Notes: generated from the sequence alone by a model not told the origin. A DNA stretch of 64,000 nucleotides from Sciscionella sediminilitoris (GCF_000737195.2 NZ_JALM01000076.1:1-64000), one strand, 5' to 3'. Positions 28,374-36,637 are shown, counted from the first letter of the stretch. Made by a program: numbers and translations.

Positions 28374-29731
28374 GAGGATGTCACCAGTTCCTTCGTGATC
28401 CGCGCCTGCACCTCGGCGTCGATGGCCTCGGCCGCCTGTTCGTCCTCGGCGATGAGCAGCCCGTAGAGCCGCCCCTCGAACGCCCCATCGCCCGCGGCGG
28501 CGTTCACCGTCGCGAAGTTGTTCAGCAGCAGCCCGGTACCGCGTTCCGGTTCGTAGAGCAGTTCGCCGAGCAGCGCGGCGATCCGGTCGAACGGAACCGG
28601 TTCGGTCGGCCGCACCCGGTAATGCCTGGCGATTCCGACCTGCTCCGGGCCGAGGAACAGCTCCTGCAACCGCACCTGATAGGTCGACATGTTGTTGCGC
28701 GCGTTGATCTCCAGCACCGGATACAGCCGCTGCCCGCACAGGATCGCGTCCACCCCGGCAACCCCGGTGTAGCCGTCCTCGGCGAGCGCCTTGGCCAGCG
28801 AGTCCGCACTGGCCCGCACGGTTTCGGTCTGTTCCGCGGAAAGCCGCGCGGGCATTCGGTGTCCTTTGTGGACGCCTGCCTCGGTGATCGCCTCCTTGAC
28901 GAAGTCCAGCCGGGCCCGCCCGTCCGGCCGGACGGTGAACTGGTAGTTCAGATCCCGGCTCTTGTCCAGCCATTCCTCGATGACGAAACCGATCCGCTCG
29001 GTCCCGGCGCGCTGCGCCGAGCGGGTGATCATCCGGTGCAACCGGTCGAGCCTGCGCACCGAGTCGACCACCGCGATACCCTTTCCGGACACCCCGAGCG
29101 CCTCCTTGACCACCACCCGCTGCCCCTGTTCGAGCAGCGCACCCGCCTCGGCGACCGCGGCGTCCAGTTCCCCCAGCGTCGAGACCGCCCAGCCACGCGG
29201 CGCCGCGATGCCGAGCCGATCGGTGAGCCTGCGGCTGTACACCTTGCTGTTCACCGCCTCGCAGATGCGCGCGTCCGGTGCGGCGAGGGCCAGCCCGGTC
29301 GCGGCCGCGAGCTGCTCCTCCACAGTGGACACTCCGTGCGGCGCGAGGCGGGCATCGAGCGCGCCCAGTTCCGCGAGCAGCCGCGGATCGGCGAGCGCGT
29401 CCTCGGTGACCGTGCGCGCCGGATCCTGCGTCTCCGGCACGTGCACCCGGGCGAGGCTGATCCCGAGCCCGCGCAGATAGTCCAGATAACCGGGATCGGG
29501 TCGTGCCTTGAGCACCACGTGATCGGTCTCCCCGGCCAGCAGCAGGGCGAACTCGTCCATCCGGTTCACCACGGCGAGCCCCGAGGCCGAGGAGACCCGG
29601 GGCAGCCCGACCGCTCCCCGTGCCCAGTACTGTTCGACCTCGAAATTGCCGAGGAACACGAACGGAATTCCCGGCGCGCCACAGGCCTGTTTCACGCGTT
29701 CGGTGAACACACTGCTCTCCCTGCCAGTCAT
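28370..29731 (-). CDS. ATP-grasp ligase (BtrJ-like amino-acid:ACP ligase candidate)
   Basis: A 453-residue ATP-grasp enzyme. The ATP lysine lies in RVVVKEALGVSGKGIAVVDS and the metal-binding residues in LYPVLEINARNNMSTY (Glu and Asn). In butirosin biosynthesis BtrJ, an ATP-grasp protein, activates glutamate for attachment to the ACP BtrI. The same three-gene set occurs here in one operon, so loading of an amino acid onto the ACP at 26769-27053 is the best inference. The substrate is not readable from sequence. The start directly follows the KASIII stop. Confidence 0.78.
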   Translation of the reverse strand: MTGRESSVFTERVKQACGAPGIPFVFLGNFEVEQYWARGAVGLPRVSSASGLAVVNRMDEFALLLAGETDHVVLKARPDPGYLDYLRGLGISLARVHVPETQDPARTVTEDALADPRLLAELGALDARLAPHGVSTVEEQLAAATGLALAAPDARICEAVNSKVYSRRLTDRLGIAAPRGWAVSTLGELDAAVAEAGALLEQGQRVVVKEALGVSGKGIAVVDSVRRLDRLHRMITRSAQRAGTERIGFVIEEWLDKSRDLNYQFTVRPDGRARLDFVKEAITEAGVHKGHRMPARLSAEQTETVRASADSLAKALAEDGYTGVAGVDAILCGQRLYPVLEINARNNMSTYQVRLQELFLGPEQVGIARHYRVRPTEPVPFDRIAALLGELLYEPERGTGLLLNNFATVNAAAGDGAFEGRLYGLLIAEDEQAAEAIDAEVQARITKELVTSS

Positions 29732-30652
29732 CTAGTGCCGCACCACCATCGCCGCGAAGGTGGATCCGAGCCCCACCGAGGTCAACAGATACCGCCCGCC
29801 CTCGCGTAACCGGCCCGTTTCGGCGGCGGTGTGGTAGTTCAGGAACGGATCCGCGCAGAAGCAGTGCCCGGTGCGCGCCACGTTGTCCAGGAAGATCCGG
29901 TCCTTGTCCAGGCCGAGCTCGCGAGCCGCGCGCACCCAGGAGATCCGGTTCACGTTGTGCGGCAACACCAGCTCGATCTCGTCCAGCGCGGTGCCCGCAC
30001 GGTCCGCCGCCTCCGCGATCACCTCGGCGAGCGTGGGAACGTAGCGCGCACGGAATTCCGCGGCCGCCTCCTCGGACATGGCGTATTCCGCGTCGGCACG
30101 CCCGAAACTGCGGCTCGCGTAGCCGAGCACCGTATCGCCGCGATCCCCCGCGCCGACCAGTACCGCCGCGCTGGCCTCGCCCATCACCGCCACATCGGGG
30201 ATCATCGTGACCGCGGGGGTGAACGCCTTCTCCCCCAGCAGCACGAGCGCGAGCGCGTCCGGGTCGCCGTCCTCGGCGAGCAGCCGCCCGCACAGGTCGA
30301 TGGCGAGCAGCCCCGAGGCGCAGGCCTGTTCGGTGACCGCGAACCGGGGCAGCGCACCGAGCCCGAGCGGGTCGAGCACCTCGGCGAGCACACCGTCCGG
30401 ATAGGGCGCGGCGAACGCGACGGTGCGGGCCCGCACCACGTAGCGGACCCTGGTCAGCAGCGCGGGATCGAGCCCGGCGGCCGCGGCCCGCAGCAGCCCG
30501 GCTTCTCCGTGGTCGCTGCGGCAGATCCCGGAAAGCCCGTAGAGCCGCACGAAACGGCGCACCTTGGCCGGTTCGAGCCCGAGTGGCACGGCCAGCGTCT
30601 CCAGCGCGACCGAGGGCGGGAAATACGCGGCGACCGAGACGATCGCGGTCAC
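29732..30652 (-). CDS. KASIII (FabH-like) 3-oxoacyl-ACP synthase
   Basis: A 306-residue ketosynthase III-type protein. FAVTEQACASGLLAIDL holds the catalytic cysteine; LPHNVNRISW supplies the histidine of the HxxN element; NVARTGHCFC and the C-terminal SVGLGSTFAAMVV match FabH topology. GHCF replaces the usual GN(T/S), suggesting an altered substrate. In type II systems KASIII starts the chain, so it may condense the starter from the BtrIJK-like trio with malonyl-ACP (inference). Confidence 0.82.
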   Translation of the reverse strand: MTAIVSVAAYFPPSVALETLAVPLGLEPAKVRRFVRLYGLSGICRSDHGEAGLLRAAAAGLDPALLTRVRYVVRARTVAFAAPYPDGVLAEVLDPLGLGALPRFAVTEQACASGLLAIDLCGRLLAEDGDPDALALVLLGEKAFTPAVTMIPDVAVMGEASAAVLVGAGDRGDTVLGYASRSFGRADAEYAMSEEAAAEFRARYVPTLAEVIAEAADRAGTALDEIELVLPHNVNRISWVRAARELGLDKDRIFLDNVARTGHCFCADPFLNYHTAAETGRLREGGRYLLTSVGLGSTFAAMVVRH

Positions 30653-32292
30653 GGCGCACCGACCCTGGCCAGGCCGCGGGCACTGCGCCGGGCCGCTCCC
30701 CTGCTGACCGCGAGCGGATCCCAGTCCGCGCCACGCACCGGCAGCAGGTCCGGGTTCCCGAACACCGCGCCCGCGTGCGCCTCCGGGAGCAGCGCGCGCC
30801 CGAGAATCGCCGAGGCACAGGCGATCCCGCTCACCGCCGCCGAACCGATCCCGGTCCCGTAGCGGGTGTTACCCCCGGCCAGGTACAGCCCGTGCACCGG
30901 GGTGACCACATCGGGGCGGCCACCGGGAAATCCCCAGCGCGCCAGGCCGTAGGCCGCGCCGCCGGTTGAGCGGGTGTACCGCTCCTGGGTCAGCGGAGTC
31001 GCCGTCTCCTGGTGGGTCAGCCTGCCGCGGAACGGTCCGATCGCGGCCTCGGCCAGCTCCAGCAGCGAGTCGGTGAGCCGCCGCTTCGCCTTCTGGTATC
31101 CGGGATCCCTGCGATACCGGGCCCCCTCGGCCGGTCCCGCGGACATCCCCCACGGTTCGGGGCCGCGCGGACAGACGGTGACGATCTGGAAGTTCGTGTG
31201 CCCCGGCGGGCAGACTCGCGGCGAGTGCGGATCCTTGGCCGAGGTGAACGAGCAGAACGCGAACGGCGGGGTCCAGTCCGGGCGCTCCAGATTCGCGTAG
31301 GCGGCCTCGATATCGGCATCGGGCCAGTACCAGATGTTGGCCCGAGGCACCTCGATCTCCTTGTCCAGGGCCAGATACAGCGTTGCGGTCGGCAAACGCA
31401 TGCTCGCCTGCCGCGTCCTGCGCACCTGCATCGGTGGATAGCGGCCGTCCAGCAGTTCCAGCACGGTACGCCGGAAGTCCGCATTGGACACGACGAGCGG
31501 GGCACGCAGGGCTTCGCCCCCGGCGAGCCGCACCCCGCGCACCGTGCCGTCCTCGACGTCCACTGTGCGCACTCGCGCGCGGGTGCGCAGGGTGCCGCCG
31601 TGCGATTCCAGGAATTCCACGAGCGCGGCCACGAGCACCTGCCCGCCGCCCTCCGGGTAGAAGCTGCCACGCAGATAGTCGTCGATCATCCCGGCATGTA
31701 CCCCGAGCAGCACCTCGCTCGGCGCGGCGCCGTAGTTTCCCGATTCCGCGGCCAGCACGGCGCGGGCGCGGGTGGACAGTCCACAGTGGCCGAACAGTCG
31801 CGCGAGGGTTCGGGTCGCCCAGTCGCGCGCGAGGCGGTCGTCCCCGTCCCGGTCGAGCAGGCGGTCCCGGTTGGCCGAGGCGACCGCCGAGCAGATCCGC
31901 GCGTACTCCCGCAAGCCGCGTTCCTCGGCAGGGAAGGTGGCGCACAGCCGATCCAGATACCGGTCCCAGCCCTCGGGAACGTCGAAGGTCAGCCCCGGGA
32001 GCACGATCCGGTCGAAGCCGTCCCGGTCCAGCCGGGCGAACGGGACCCGGCCGTCCAGACCGAGCCCGTGCAGGATCGCGGGAAGCAGTCCACCGGGGCC
32101 GCAGTCACCGAGATAGTGCATGCCGACGTCGAACTCGTAGCGCCTGCGCCTGCGGAACACGTGCCCGTTCCCGCCCGCCACATCGTGCTGTTCGAGCACG
32201 AGCACCCGCCGCCCGCTCGCCGCGAGATACGCCGCGCACACCAGCCCGCCCATTCCGGAGCCGATGACGATCGCGTCCCATTCCTGGCTCAT
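30649..32292 (-). CDS. CrtI/CrtISO-like FAD-dependent oxidoreductase
   Basis: A 547-residue flavoprotein opening with the dinucleotide motif IVIGSGMGGLVCAAYLAASG and LEQHDVAGGNGHVF, then FDVGMHYLG, typical of carotenoid isomerase/retinol saturase and phytoene desaturase relatives. The C-terminal LYLAGGNTRYGTGIGSAAVSG closes the FAD fold. Phytoene-dehydrogenase-like genes recur in type II PKS clusters for cinnamoyl-lipid chains (recalled). A role in desaturation, isomerisation or saturation of a polyene chain is inferred. It overlaps KASIII by 4 nt. Confidence 0.8.
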   Translation of the reverse strand: MSQEWDAIVIGSGMGGLVCAAYLAASGRRVLVLEQHDVAGGNGHVFRRRRRYEFDVGMHYLGDCGPGGLLPAILHGLGLDGRVPFARLDRDGFDRIVLPGLTFDVPEGWDRYLDRLCATFPAEERGLREYARICSAVASANRDRLLDRDGDDRLARDWATRTLARLFGHCGLSTRARAVLAAESGNYGAAPSEVLLGVHAGMIDDYLRGSFYPEGGGQVLVAALVEFLESHGGTLRTRARVRTVDVEDGTVRGVRLAGGEALRAPLVVSNADFRRTVLELLDGRYPPMQVRRTRQASMRLPTATLYLALDKEIEVPRANIWYWPDADIEAAYANLERPDWTPPFAFCSFTSAKDPHSPRVCPPGHTNFQIVTVCPRGPEPWGMSAGPAEGARYRRDPGYQKAKRRLTDSLLELAEAAIGPFRGRLTHQETATPLTQERYTRSTGGAAYGLARWGFPGGRPDVVTPVHGLYLAGGNTRYGTGIGSAAVSGIACASAILGRALLPEAHAGAVFGNPDLLPVRGADWDPLAVSRGAARRSARGLARVGAP

Positions 32293-32307
32293 ATCCCGAC
32301 AAATCCT

Positions 32308-33039
32308 TCAGACCGTGAGCCCGCCGGTGATTTCCAGGACGCTTCCGTTGATGTACCCGGCCTTGTCCGAGACCAGGAACGACACCAGATCGGCGACCTC
32401 CTCCGCGGTGCCGAAACGGCGCATCGGGACCGAGGCACGCAGTTTCTCCCGCGCGGGCTCGGCCATCTCGGCGAGCATGTCCGTCTCGATCAGCCCCGGT
32501 GCCACCACGTTCGCCCGCACCCCGTAGCGGCCGACCTCCTTGGCGAGCGCCTTGGTGAACCCGATGACCCCGCTCTTGGCCGCGGAGTAGTTGGCCTGCG
32601 TCGGGTTCCCGTACACCCCGGAGACCGAGGACAGGGTGACGACCGAACCGGCTTTGCGCTTGATCATGTCGAACACCACCGGCTGGCACACGGTGAACAC
32701 CCCGTCCAGATCGGTGCGCAGCACATCGCCCCATTCGGCGGCGGACATCAGGGCCACCGGCCGGTCCCTGGTGATTCCCGCCGAGGTGACCAGTGCCCGC
32801 ACCGAGCCCAGCTCGGACTTGGTCCGCTCCAGCCACGCCCCGACCGCCTCCGGATCGGTCACATCCGCGCGCACCGCGAGCCCGCCGGTCTCCGCGGCGA
32901 GCTCGGCCGCGGCCTCCTCGGCGCCGCGATACCCGAAACTCACCGCGAATCCGTCCGCGGACAGCGCGCGTACCACGGCCGCACCGATCCCCCGCGATCC
33001 GCCACTGACCATCGCCACGGGTTTCCCGGCCGCGCTCAT
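32308..33039 (-). CDS. 3-oxoacyl-ACP reductase (FabG-like ketoreductase)
   Basis: A 243-residue SDR with TGxxxGxG equivalent SGGSRGIGAAV, TSAGITRD, catalytic Ser in TLSSVSG, YSAAK (Tyr and Lys) and PGLIETDM. It reduces 3-oxoacyl-ACP with NADPH in fatty acid or polyketide elongation. Its ATG overlaps the stop of the inactive KS gene, so it belongs to the same condensing complex. No dehydratase gene is seen nearby. Confidence 0.88.
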   Translation of the reverse strand: MSAAGKPVAMVSGGSRGIGAAVVRALSADGFAVSFGYRGAEEAAAELAAETGGLAVRADVTDPEAVGAWLERTKSELGSVRALVTSAGITRDRPVALMSAAEWGDVLRTDLDGVFTVCQPVVFDMIKRKAGSVVTLSSVSGVYGNPTQANYSAAKSGVIGFTKALAKEVGRYGVRANVVAPGLIETDMLAEMAEPAREKLRASVPMRRFGTAEEVADLVSFLVSDKAGYINGSVLEITGGLTV

Positions 33040-34031
33040 CGGGCACCCGCCAGGGCCGGTTCGTGCATCCGCAGCAGCAAGGCGCTCGCGGTTCCGTCCT
33101 CCTCGCTCCCGGTGATCAGGCCGTACCCGGCCCTCGCGGAGGCGAGCATCCCGGCCAGTTCGAAAAGCCCAGCCGCCGAACCGGTGTCCCCGATCCGGGC
33201 GCGCACATCCGTTCCGGGGGCGCATTCCCCGGTGAGTGCCGTATCCCGCAGCCCGGGGGCGCGGACATCGGCGGCGCGCAGGCCGGTCCGTTCGAGCAGC
33301 AGCCCGACCGCCGCGCGCAGCGCCGACTCCGGATCGGCCCCGGTGCGCGATTCCACGGCCACCAGGCTGGCCAGTGACCGTGCACCACGTTCCAGGATCG
33401 CTTCCTCGGGTTCCACCGCGAGCATCACCGCACCCTCACCGATCTCGTCGGCGCGCTGGCCGTACGCGGCGCCCTGGAGTGCGGTGCGCGCGGCGGAGTG
33501 TTCCTCGACCGCACCGCACAGCACCCGGTCCGCGCGCCCGGCGACCAGCAGCCGGCACGCGTAGTTCAGCGCGAGCACCCCGCTGTTGCGGCCCGCGGCG
33601 ATCGTCGCGTTCGGACCGGTGATCCGGTGCCAGATGGCCACCTGGCCCGCCGCGCAGTTCATCACCGCGCCCGGCACCAGCGCGGGCTCGATGTGGTCCG
33701 GCCGGTCCCCGGTCAGCGAGGCGCGGGTGAGCCCCATCATGCTTTCCGCGCTGCCCATCGTGGTGCCGAGCACCACCCCGGTGCGCTCGCCGGGAGTTTC
33801 CTCGCCGAACTCGGCGAGCAGCCCTCGGGTGGCCACCACGGCGAGCCCGGTGATCCGGTTCATCGCACGGGTTCCCTTCGCCCCGAGAAGTTCGCGCACC
33901 TCGAAACCGGGCACGGTGGTGCCCGGTCCGGCGGTGGATTCGAGCCCCTCGGCGAAGGCGGCGTTGCCCAGGCCGAACGGGGAGACCACCGACCATGCCG
34001 AGATGGCGAGCGGTCCGGCGATCGCGCTCAC
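33036..34031 (-). CDS. Ketosynthase partner / chain-length-factor-like protein (inactive KS)
   Basis: A 331-residue KAS-fold protein. At the active site it reads TIAAGRNSGVLALN where the neighbouring KS reads TIATACSAGNYAIG, so Cys is replaced by Arg. The second histidine region reads GDTGSAAG instead of GHSMGAAS. Loss of both residues is what is expected of the KS-beta (CLF) subunit of type II PKSs, which sets chain length in a heterodimer with the active KS. The GTG start overlaps the KS stop, supporting coupled translation and 1:1 assembly. Confidence 0.8.
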   Translation of the reverse strand: MSAIAGPLAISAWSVVSPFGLGNAAFAEGLESTAGPGTTVPGFEVRELLGAKGTRAMNRITGLAVVATRGLLAEFGEETPGERTGVVLGTTMGSAESMMGLTRASLTGDRPDHIEPALVPGAVMNCAAGQVAIWHRITGPNATIAAGRNSGVLALNYACRLLVAGRADRVLCGAVEEHSAARTALQGAAYGQRADEIGEGAVMLAVEPEEAILERGARSLASLVAVESRTGADPESALRAAVGLLLERTGLRAADVRAPGLRDTALTGECAPGTDVRARIGDTGSAAGLFELAGMLASARAGYGLITGSEEDGTASALLLRMHEPALAGAR

Positions 34032-35260
34032 CTGCGTTCTCCTTCGCTGTCGTACCTGCCGAAGATGACGACCGAGTTGTTGCCGCCGAAGGCCCAGCCG
34101 TTGTTCTGCACGATGCGCAGCCGCGCCTCGACCGACTCGTTCGGCACGCAGTCGATCGCGCACTCCGGATCGGTCTGCTCGTGGTTGATCGTCGGCGGGA
34201 TGAACCCTTCGGTGATCGCGACCGCGCAGCCGATCGCGGCCAGCGCGCTCGCGGCGCCCATGGAGTGGCCGAGCATGGACTTCATCGAGACGACCGGCGG
34301 GGTGCGCTCGCCGTAGAGATCACGGATAGCCCTGGTCTCGGCGAGGTCGTTGGCCTTGGTCCCGGTGCCGTGCGCGGAGATCAGGTCCACCTCGCCGGGC
34401 TTGGTACCCGCGTCCTCGAGCGCGAGCTCCATGCAGCGGGTGATCCCGGGCTGATGCGGGGCGACCGGATGGTGCGCATCGCAGGAGAGTCCGTACCCCA
34501 GCACCTCGGCGTAGATCGGCGCGCCGCGGTCGATCGCGGACTCCAGGCTCTCCATCAGCAGCATGCCCGCGCCCTCACCGGTGAGGATGCCCATCCGGTT
34601 CGCATCGAAGGGGCGGCAGCAGTCCGGCGCGATACTGCGCAACCGGTAGAAGGAGGTGAAGGTCTTGCGGCACACCGCGTCCGCGCCGCCGCAGAGGGCG
34701 AACTCCGCCTGGCCGAAGCGGATCGCGTCGAAGCCGTTGCCGATCGCGTAGTTGCCCGCCGAACACGCGGTCGCGATGGTGCTCGGTTCCACATCGGTGA
34801 GCGCGAGCTCGTGCGCGATCGCGTTGGCCAGCCGGGCCGCCCCGGTCCGCCCGGCGATCCGGGAATCCAGTGCTTTCCCGGCGAGCTCCATCCCCACCAG
34901 GGTGTCCAGATCCTGGGACTCACCGTCGGTGGTGCCGACCGAGATCACCCCGCGCCGGGCCCGCAGTACGGATTCGGACAGCCGCGCGTCCTCGACGGCC
35001 AGCCGGGAGGCGGCCACCGAGAACTGGCTCGCCCGGCCGAGGCCGTCGAGTTCGAGCTCCCGGATGTAGCGCTCCGGTTCGAAACCCTCGACCTCGGTTC
35101 CGTTGGCGTGCGCGAATCCCTCGGTGTCGAATGTCCTGATTGGACGGACGCCGCTGCGGCCCGCGCGCAGTGCCGAGCCGAACCGCTCGACCCCGATCCC
35201 GATACTCGAGACGACCCCGCGGCCGGTGATCACGACCCTGCGCGGGCGATCGGTGTTCAT
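34028..35260 (-). CDS. 3-oxoacyl-ACP synthase II (FabF-like KS-alpha)
   Basis: A 410-residue condensing enzyme with the full catalytic set: Cys in STIATACSAGNYAIG, His in ISAHGTGTKAND and His in MLGHSMGAASAL. VVITGRGVVSSIGIG begins the fold. Immediately followed by the inactive partner, it forms a KS-alpha/KS-beta pair and should condense malonyl-ACP onto the growing chain. ATG 35260 lies 4 nt after the ACP stop. Confidence 0.9.
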   Translation of the reverse strand: MNTDRPRRVVITGRGVVSSIGIGVERFGSALRAGRSGVRPIRTFDTEGFAHANGTEVEGFEPERYIRELELDGLGRASQFSVAASRLAVEDARLSESVLRARRGVISVGTTDGESQDLDTLVGMELAGKALDSRIAGRTGAARLANAIAHELALTDVEPSTIATACSAGNYAIGNGFDAIRFGQAEFALCGGADAVCRKTFTSFYRLRSIAPDCCRPFDANRMGILTGEGAGMLLMESLESAIDRGAPIYAEVLGYGLSCDAHHPVAPHQPGITRCMELALEDAGTKPGEVDLISAHGTGTKANDLAETRAIRDLYGERTPPVVSMKSMLGHSMGAASALAAIGCAVAITEGFIPPTINHEQTDPECAIDCVPNESVEARLRIVQNNGWAFGGNNSVVIFGRYDSEGERR

Positions 35261-35264
35261 CGGC

Positions 35265-35516
35265 TCACCAGCCCGCCGATTCCGCGACCACCTCGTAGGC
35301 GCTGCGCACATCCACGATACGGGCGAACTGCTCCTGGCTGATCTCCACGCCGAACTCCTTCTCGAGTGCAGCGAGCACATCGATGAGGGCGAGCGAGTCC
35401 GCCGCGTGGTCGTCGTGGAAGTTGCTGGTCTCGGTCACATCCTCGGGTTCGAGCTCGAGGTGCTCGCAGACGATGTCCTTGATGCGATCGATCCGCTCGG
35501 TCACTGTCGCGGTCAT
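35265..35516 (-). CDS. Acyl carrier protein (PKS/FAS type II)
   Basis: An 83-residue ACP with the attachment site DDHAADSLALIDVLAALE (Ser in ADSL). It is the first gene of the PKS operon. I chose ATG 35516 because GGAGG lies 5 nt upstream; an ATG at 35528 would place that site inside the coding region. It probably carries the extending chain for the KS pair. Confidence 0.88.
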   Translation of the reverse strand: MTATVTERIDRIKDIVCEHLELEPEDVTETSNFHDDHAADSLALIDVLAALEKEFGVEISQEQFARIVDVRSAYEVVAESAGW

Positions 35517-35573
35517 CGCCGCCTCCATTCGGCTCCGGGGTGCGCGCTGTTGACGCCGCTATTGATCACCGAC

Positions 35574-35616
35574 ACGCTAGGCAGCCACGTTGACCGTGCG
35601 CTGACCGCTCGCTGAC
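35574..35616 (-). promoter_or_regulatory. Triple SARP-type direct repeat with -10 for the PKS operon
   Basis: CGTTGAC (35588-35594), CGCTGAC (35599-35605) and CGCTGAC (35610-35616) repeat at exactly 11 bp. Read towards the ACP gene, 8 bp separate the nearest repeat from TAGCGT (35579-35574), a good TANNNT -10. This matches the classic SARP promoter geometry. The adjacent divergent gene encodes a SARP, which is the obvious candidate to bind here. Confidence 0.75.
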
Positions 35617-35628
35617 ACCCCCGGCCAT

Positions 35629-35660
35629 GAAAATCTCACATCGGCGCAGGGAAAATCTCA
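35629..35660. repeat. Direct repeat GAAAATCTCA, two copies 22 bp apart
   Basis: GAAAATCTCA occurs at 35629-35638 and 35651-35660 in the divergent promoter region between the ACP and SARP genes. The AT-rich sequence stands out in GC-rich DNA and the 22-bp period is two helical turns, as for a protein bound on one DNA face. Confidence 0.45.
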
Positions 35661-35769
35661 TCGCTTGCTCGTGTCCGGAACACGGTCCCGCTGCCCCGGT
35701 CGTGGGTAGCGTCGATGACGACGACCGGCTACCCCCGGAAAAACGAAACCTGACTGGGGTTTGAGACGA

Positions 35770-36543
35770 ATGAAGGTTCAGCTACTCGGACCGGTGTCCT
35801 TGGCAACCGAGGACGAGGTCTGTGACATCGGCTCGGCACGCGTGCGGACCGTGCTCGCGCTGCTCGCGCTGCGCCCGGGAGCGGCGCTGTCCGCGGACGC
35901 GCTCGTCGACGAGCTGTGGCCGGACAAGGCCATGGGCAACGCCCGCAATGCGCTGCAGGCCAACATCGCCCGGCTGCGCAAGCTCCTCGAATCGGTCGCC
36001 GGCCCCGGCGCCGAATCGCTCGTGCGCACCACGAGCGTCGGGTACCAGCTCGACATTCCGGAGGAATCGGTCGACGCGCACCGGTTCCTCGCGCTGGCCG
36101 CGGAGGGTTCGCGCCGGCTCGAGGAGGATCCGGCGCACGCCGTCACCCTTTTGGAGTCGGCGCTGCGGCTGTGGTCCGGACCGGCGCTGCTCGATGTCCC
36201 CTGCGGACCCAGGTGCCGGGGCGAGGCCACCCGATTGGACGAGCGGCGGCTGACCGCCCGCGAGGAACTCATCACCGCGAAGCTGGCCACCGGCGGGGAC
36301 CGGGTCGTCGTCTCCGAGCTCAAACAGCTCGTCGCCGAGCATCCGGAGCGGGAGAAGTTCAGTGAGCAGCTGATGATCGCGCTCTACCGGGACGGGCGCC
36401 AGGCCGAGGCGATCGACGCCTTTCACGAGGCCCGCCGCTGGCTGGGCGATGAGCTCGGCCTCGAACCGGGACACGCGCTGCGTGATCTGTACGGCTTGAT
36501 CCTGCGCCAGGACCAGTTGAGTATGTCCGGCAGCGGCGCGTGA
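35770..36543 (+). CDS. SARP-family transcriptional activator
   Basis: A 257-residue protein of the Streptomyces antibiotic regulatory protein type. The OmpR-like winged-helix domain runs from MKVQLLGPVSLA through RLRKLLESVAG to about residue 95, followed by the bacterial transcriptional activation (BTAD) helical domain, with EEDPAHAVTLLESALRLWSG and REKFSEQLMIALYRDGRQAEAIDAF. No NB-ARC or TPR region follows, so it is a small SARP. ATG 35770 is chosen over an upstream TTG. It is divergent from the PKS operon and next to a triple 11-bp repeat, so it is the likely pathway activator. Confidence 0.9.
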   Translation: MKVQLLGPVSLATEDEVCDIGSARVRTVLALLALRPGAALSADALVDELWPDKAMGNARNALQANIARLRKLLESVAGPGAESLVRTTSVGYQLDIPEESVDAHRFLALAAEGSRRLEEDPAHAVTLLESALRLWSGPALLDVPCGPRCRGEATRLDERRLTAREELITAKLATGGDRVVVSELKQLVAEHPEREKFSEQLMIALYRDGRQAEAIDAFHEARRWLGDELGLEPGHALRDLYGLILRQDQLSMSGSGA

Positions 36544-36551
36544 CCGCTCGC

Positions 36552-36567
36552 GTCCCGCGGGCGGGAC
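36552..36567. terminator. GC-rich hairpin after the SARP gene
   Basis: GTCCCG and CGGGAC form a perfect 6-bp stem with a 4-nt loop, 8 nt after the SARP stop. No T-run follows, so it would be a U-less actinobacterial terminator at best. Confidence 0.35.
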
Positions 36568-36606
36568 ACCCGGACGCGTATCAGTCCTAAGAGGACACTG
36601 AGAGGA

Positions 36607-36637
36607 TTGGGCCAGAGGTGGTCAACCACTAGGCCAA
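36607..36637. repeat. Imperfect long inverted repeat centred on GTGGT-CA-ACCAC
   Basis: An inner perfect repeat (GTGGT 36618-36622, ACCAC 36625-36629) is flanked by TTGGGCC and GGCCAA, which pair with one bulge. It lies in the promoter region of the second histidine kinase and could be an operator or a terminator for the SARP transcript. Confidence 0.4.
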
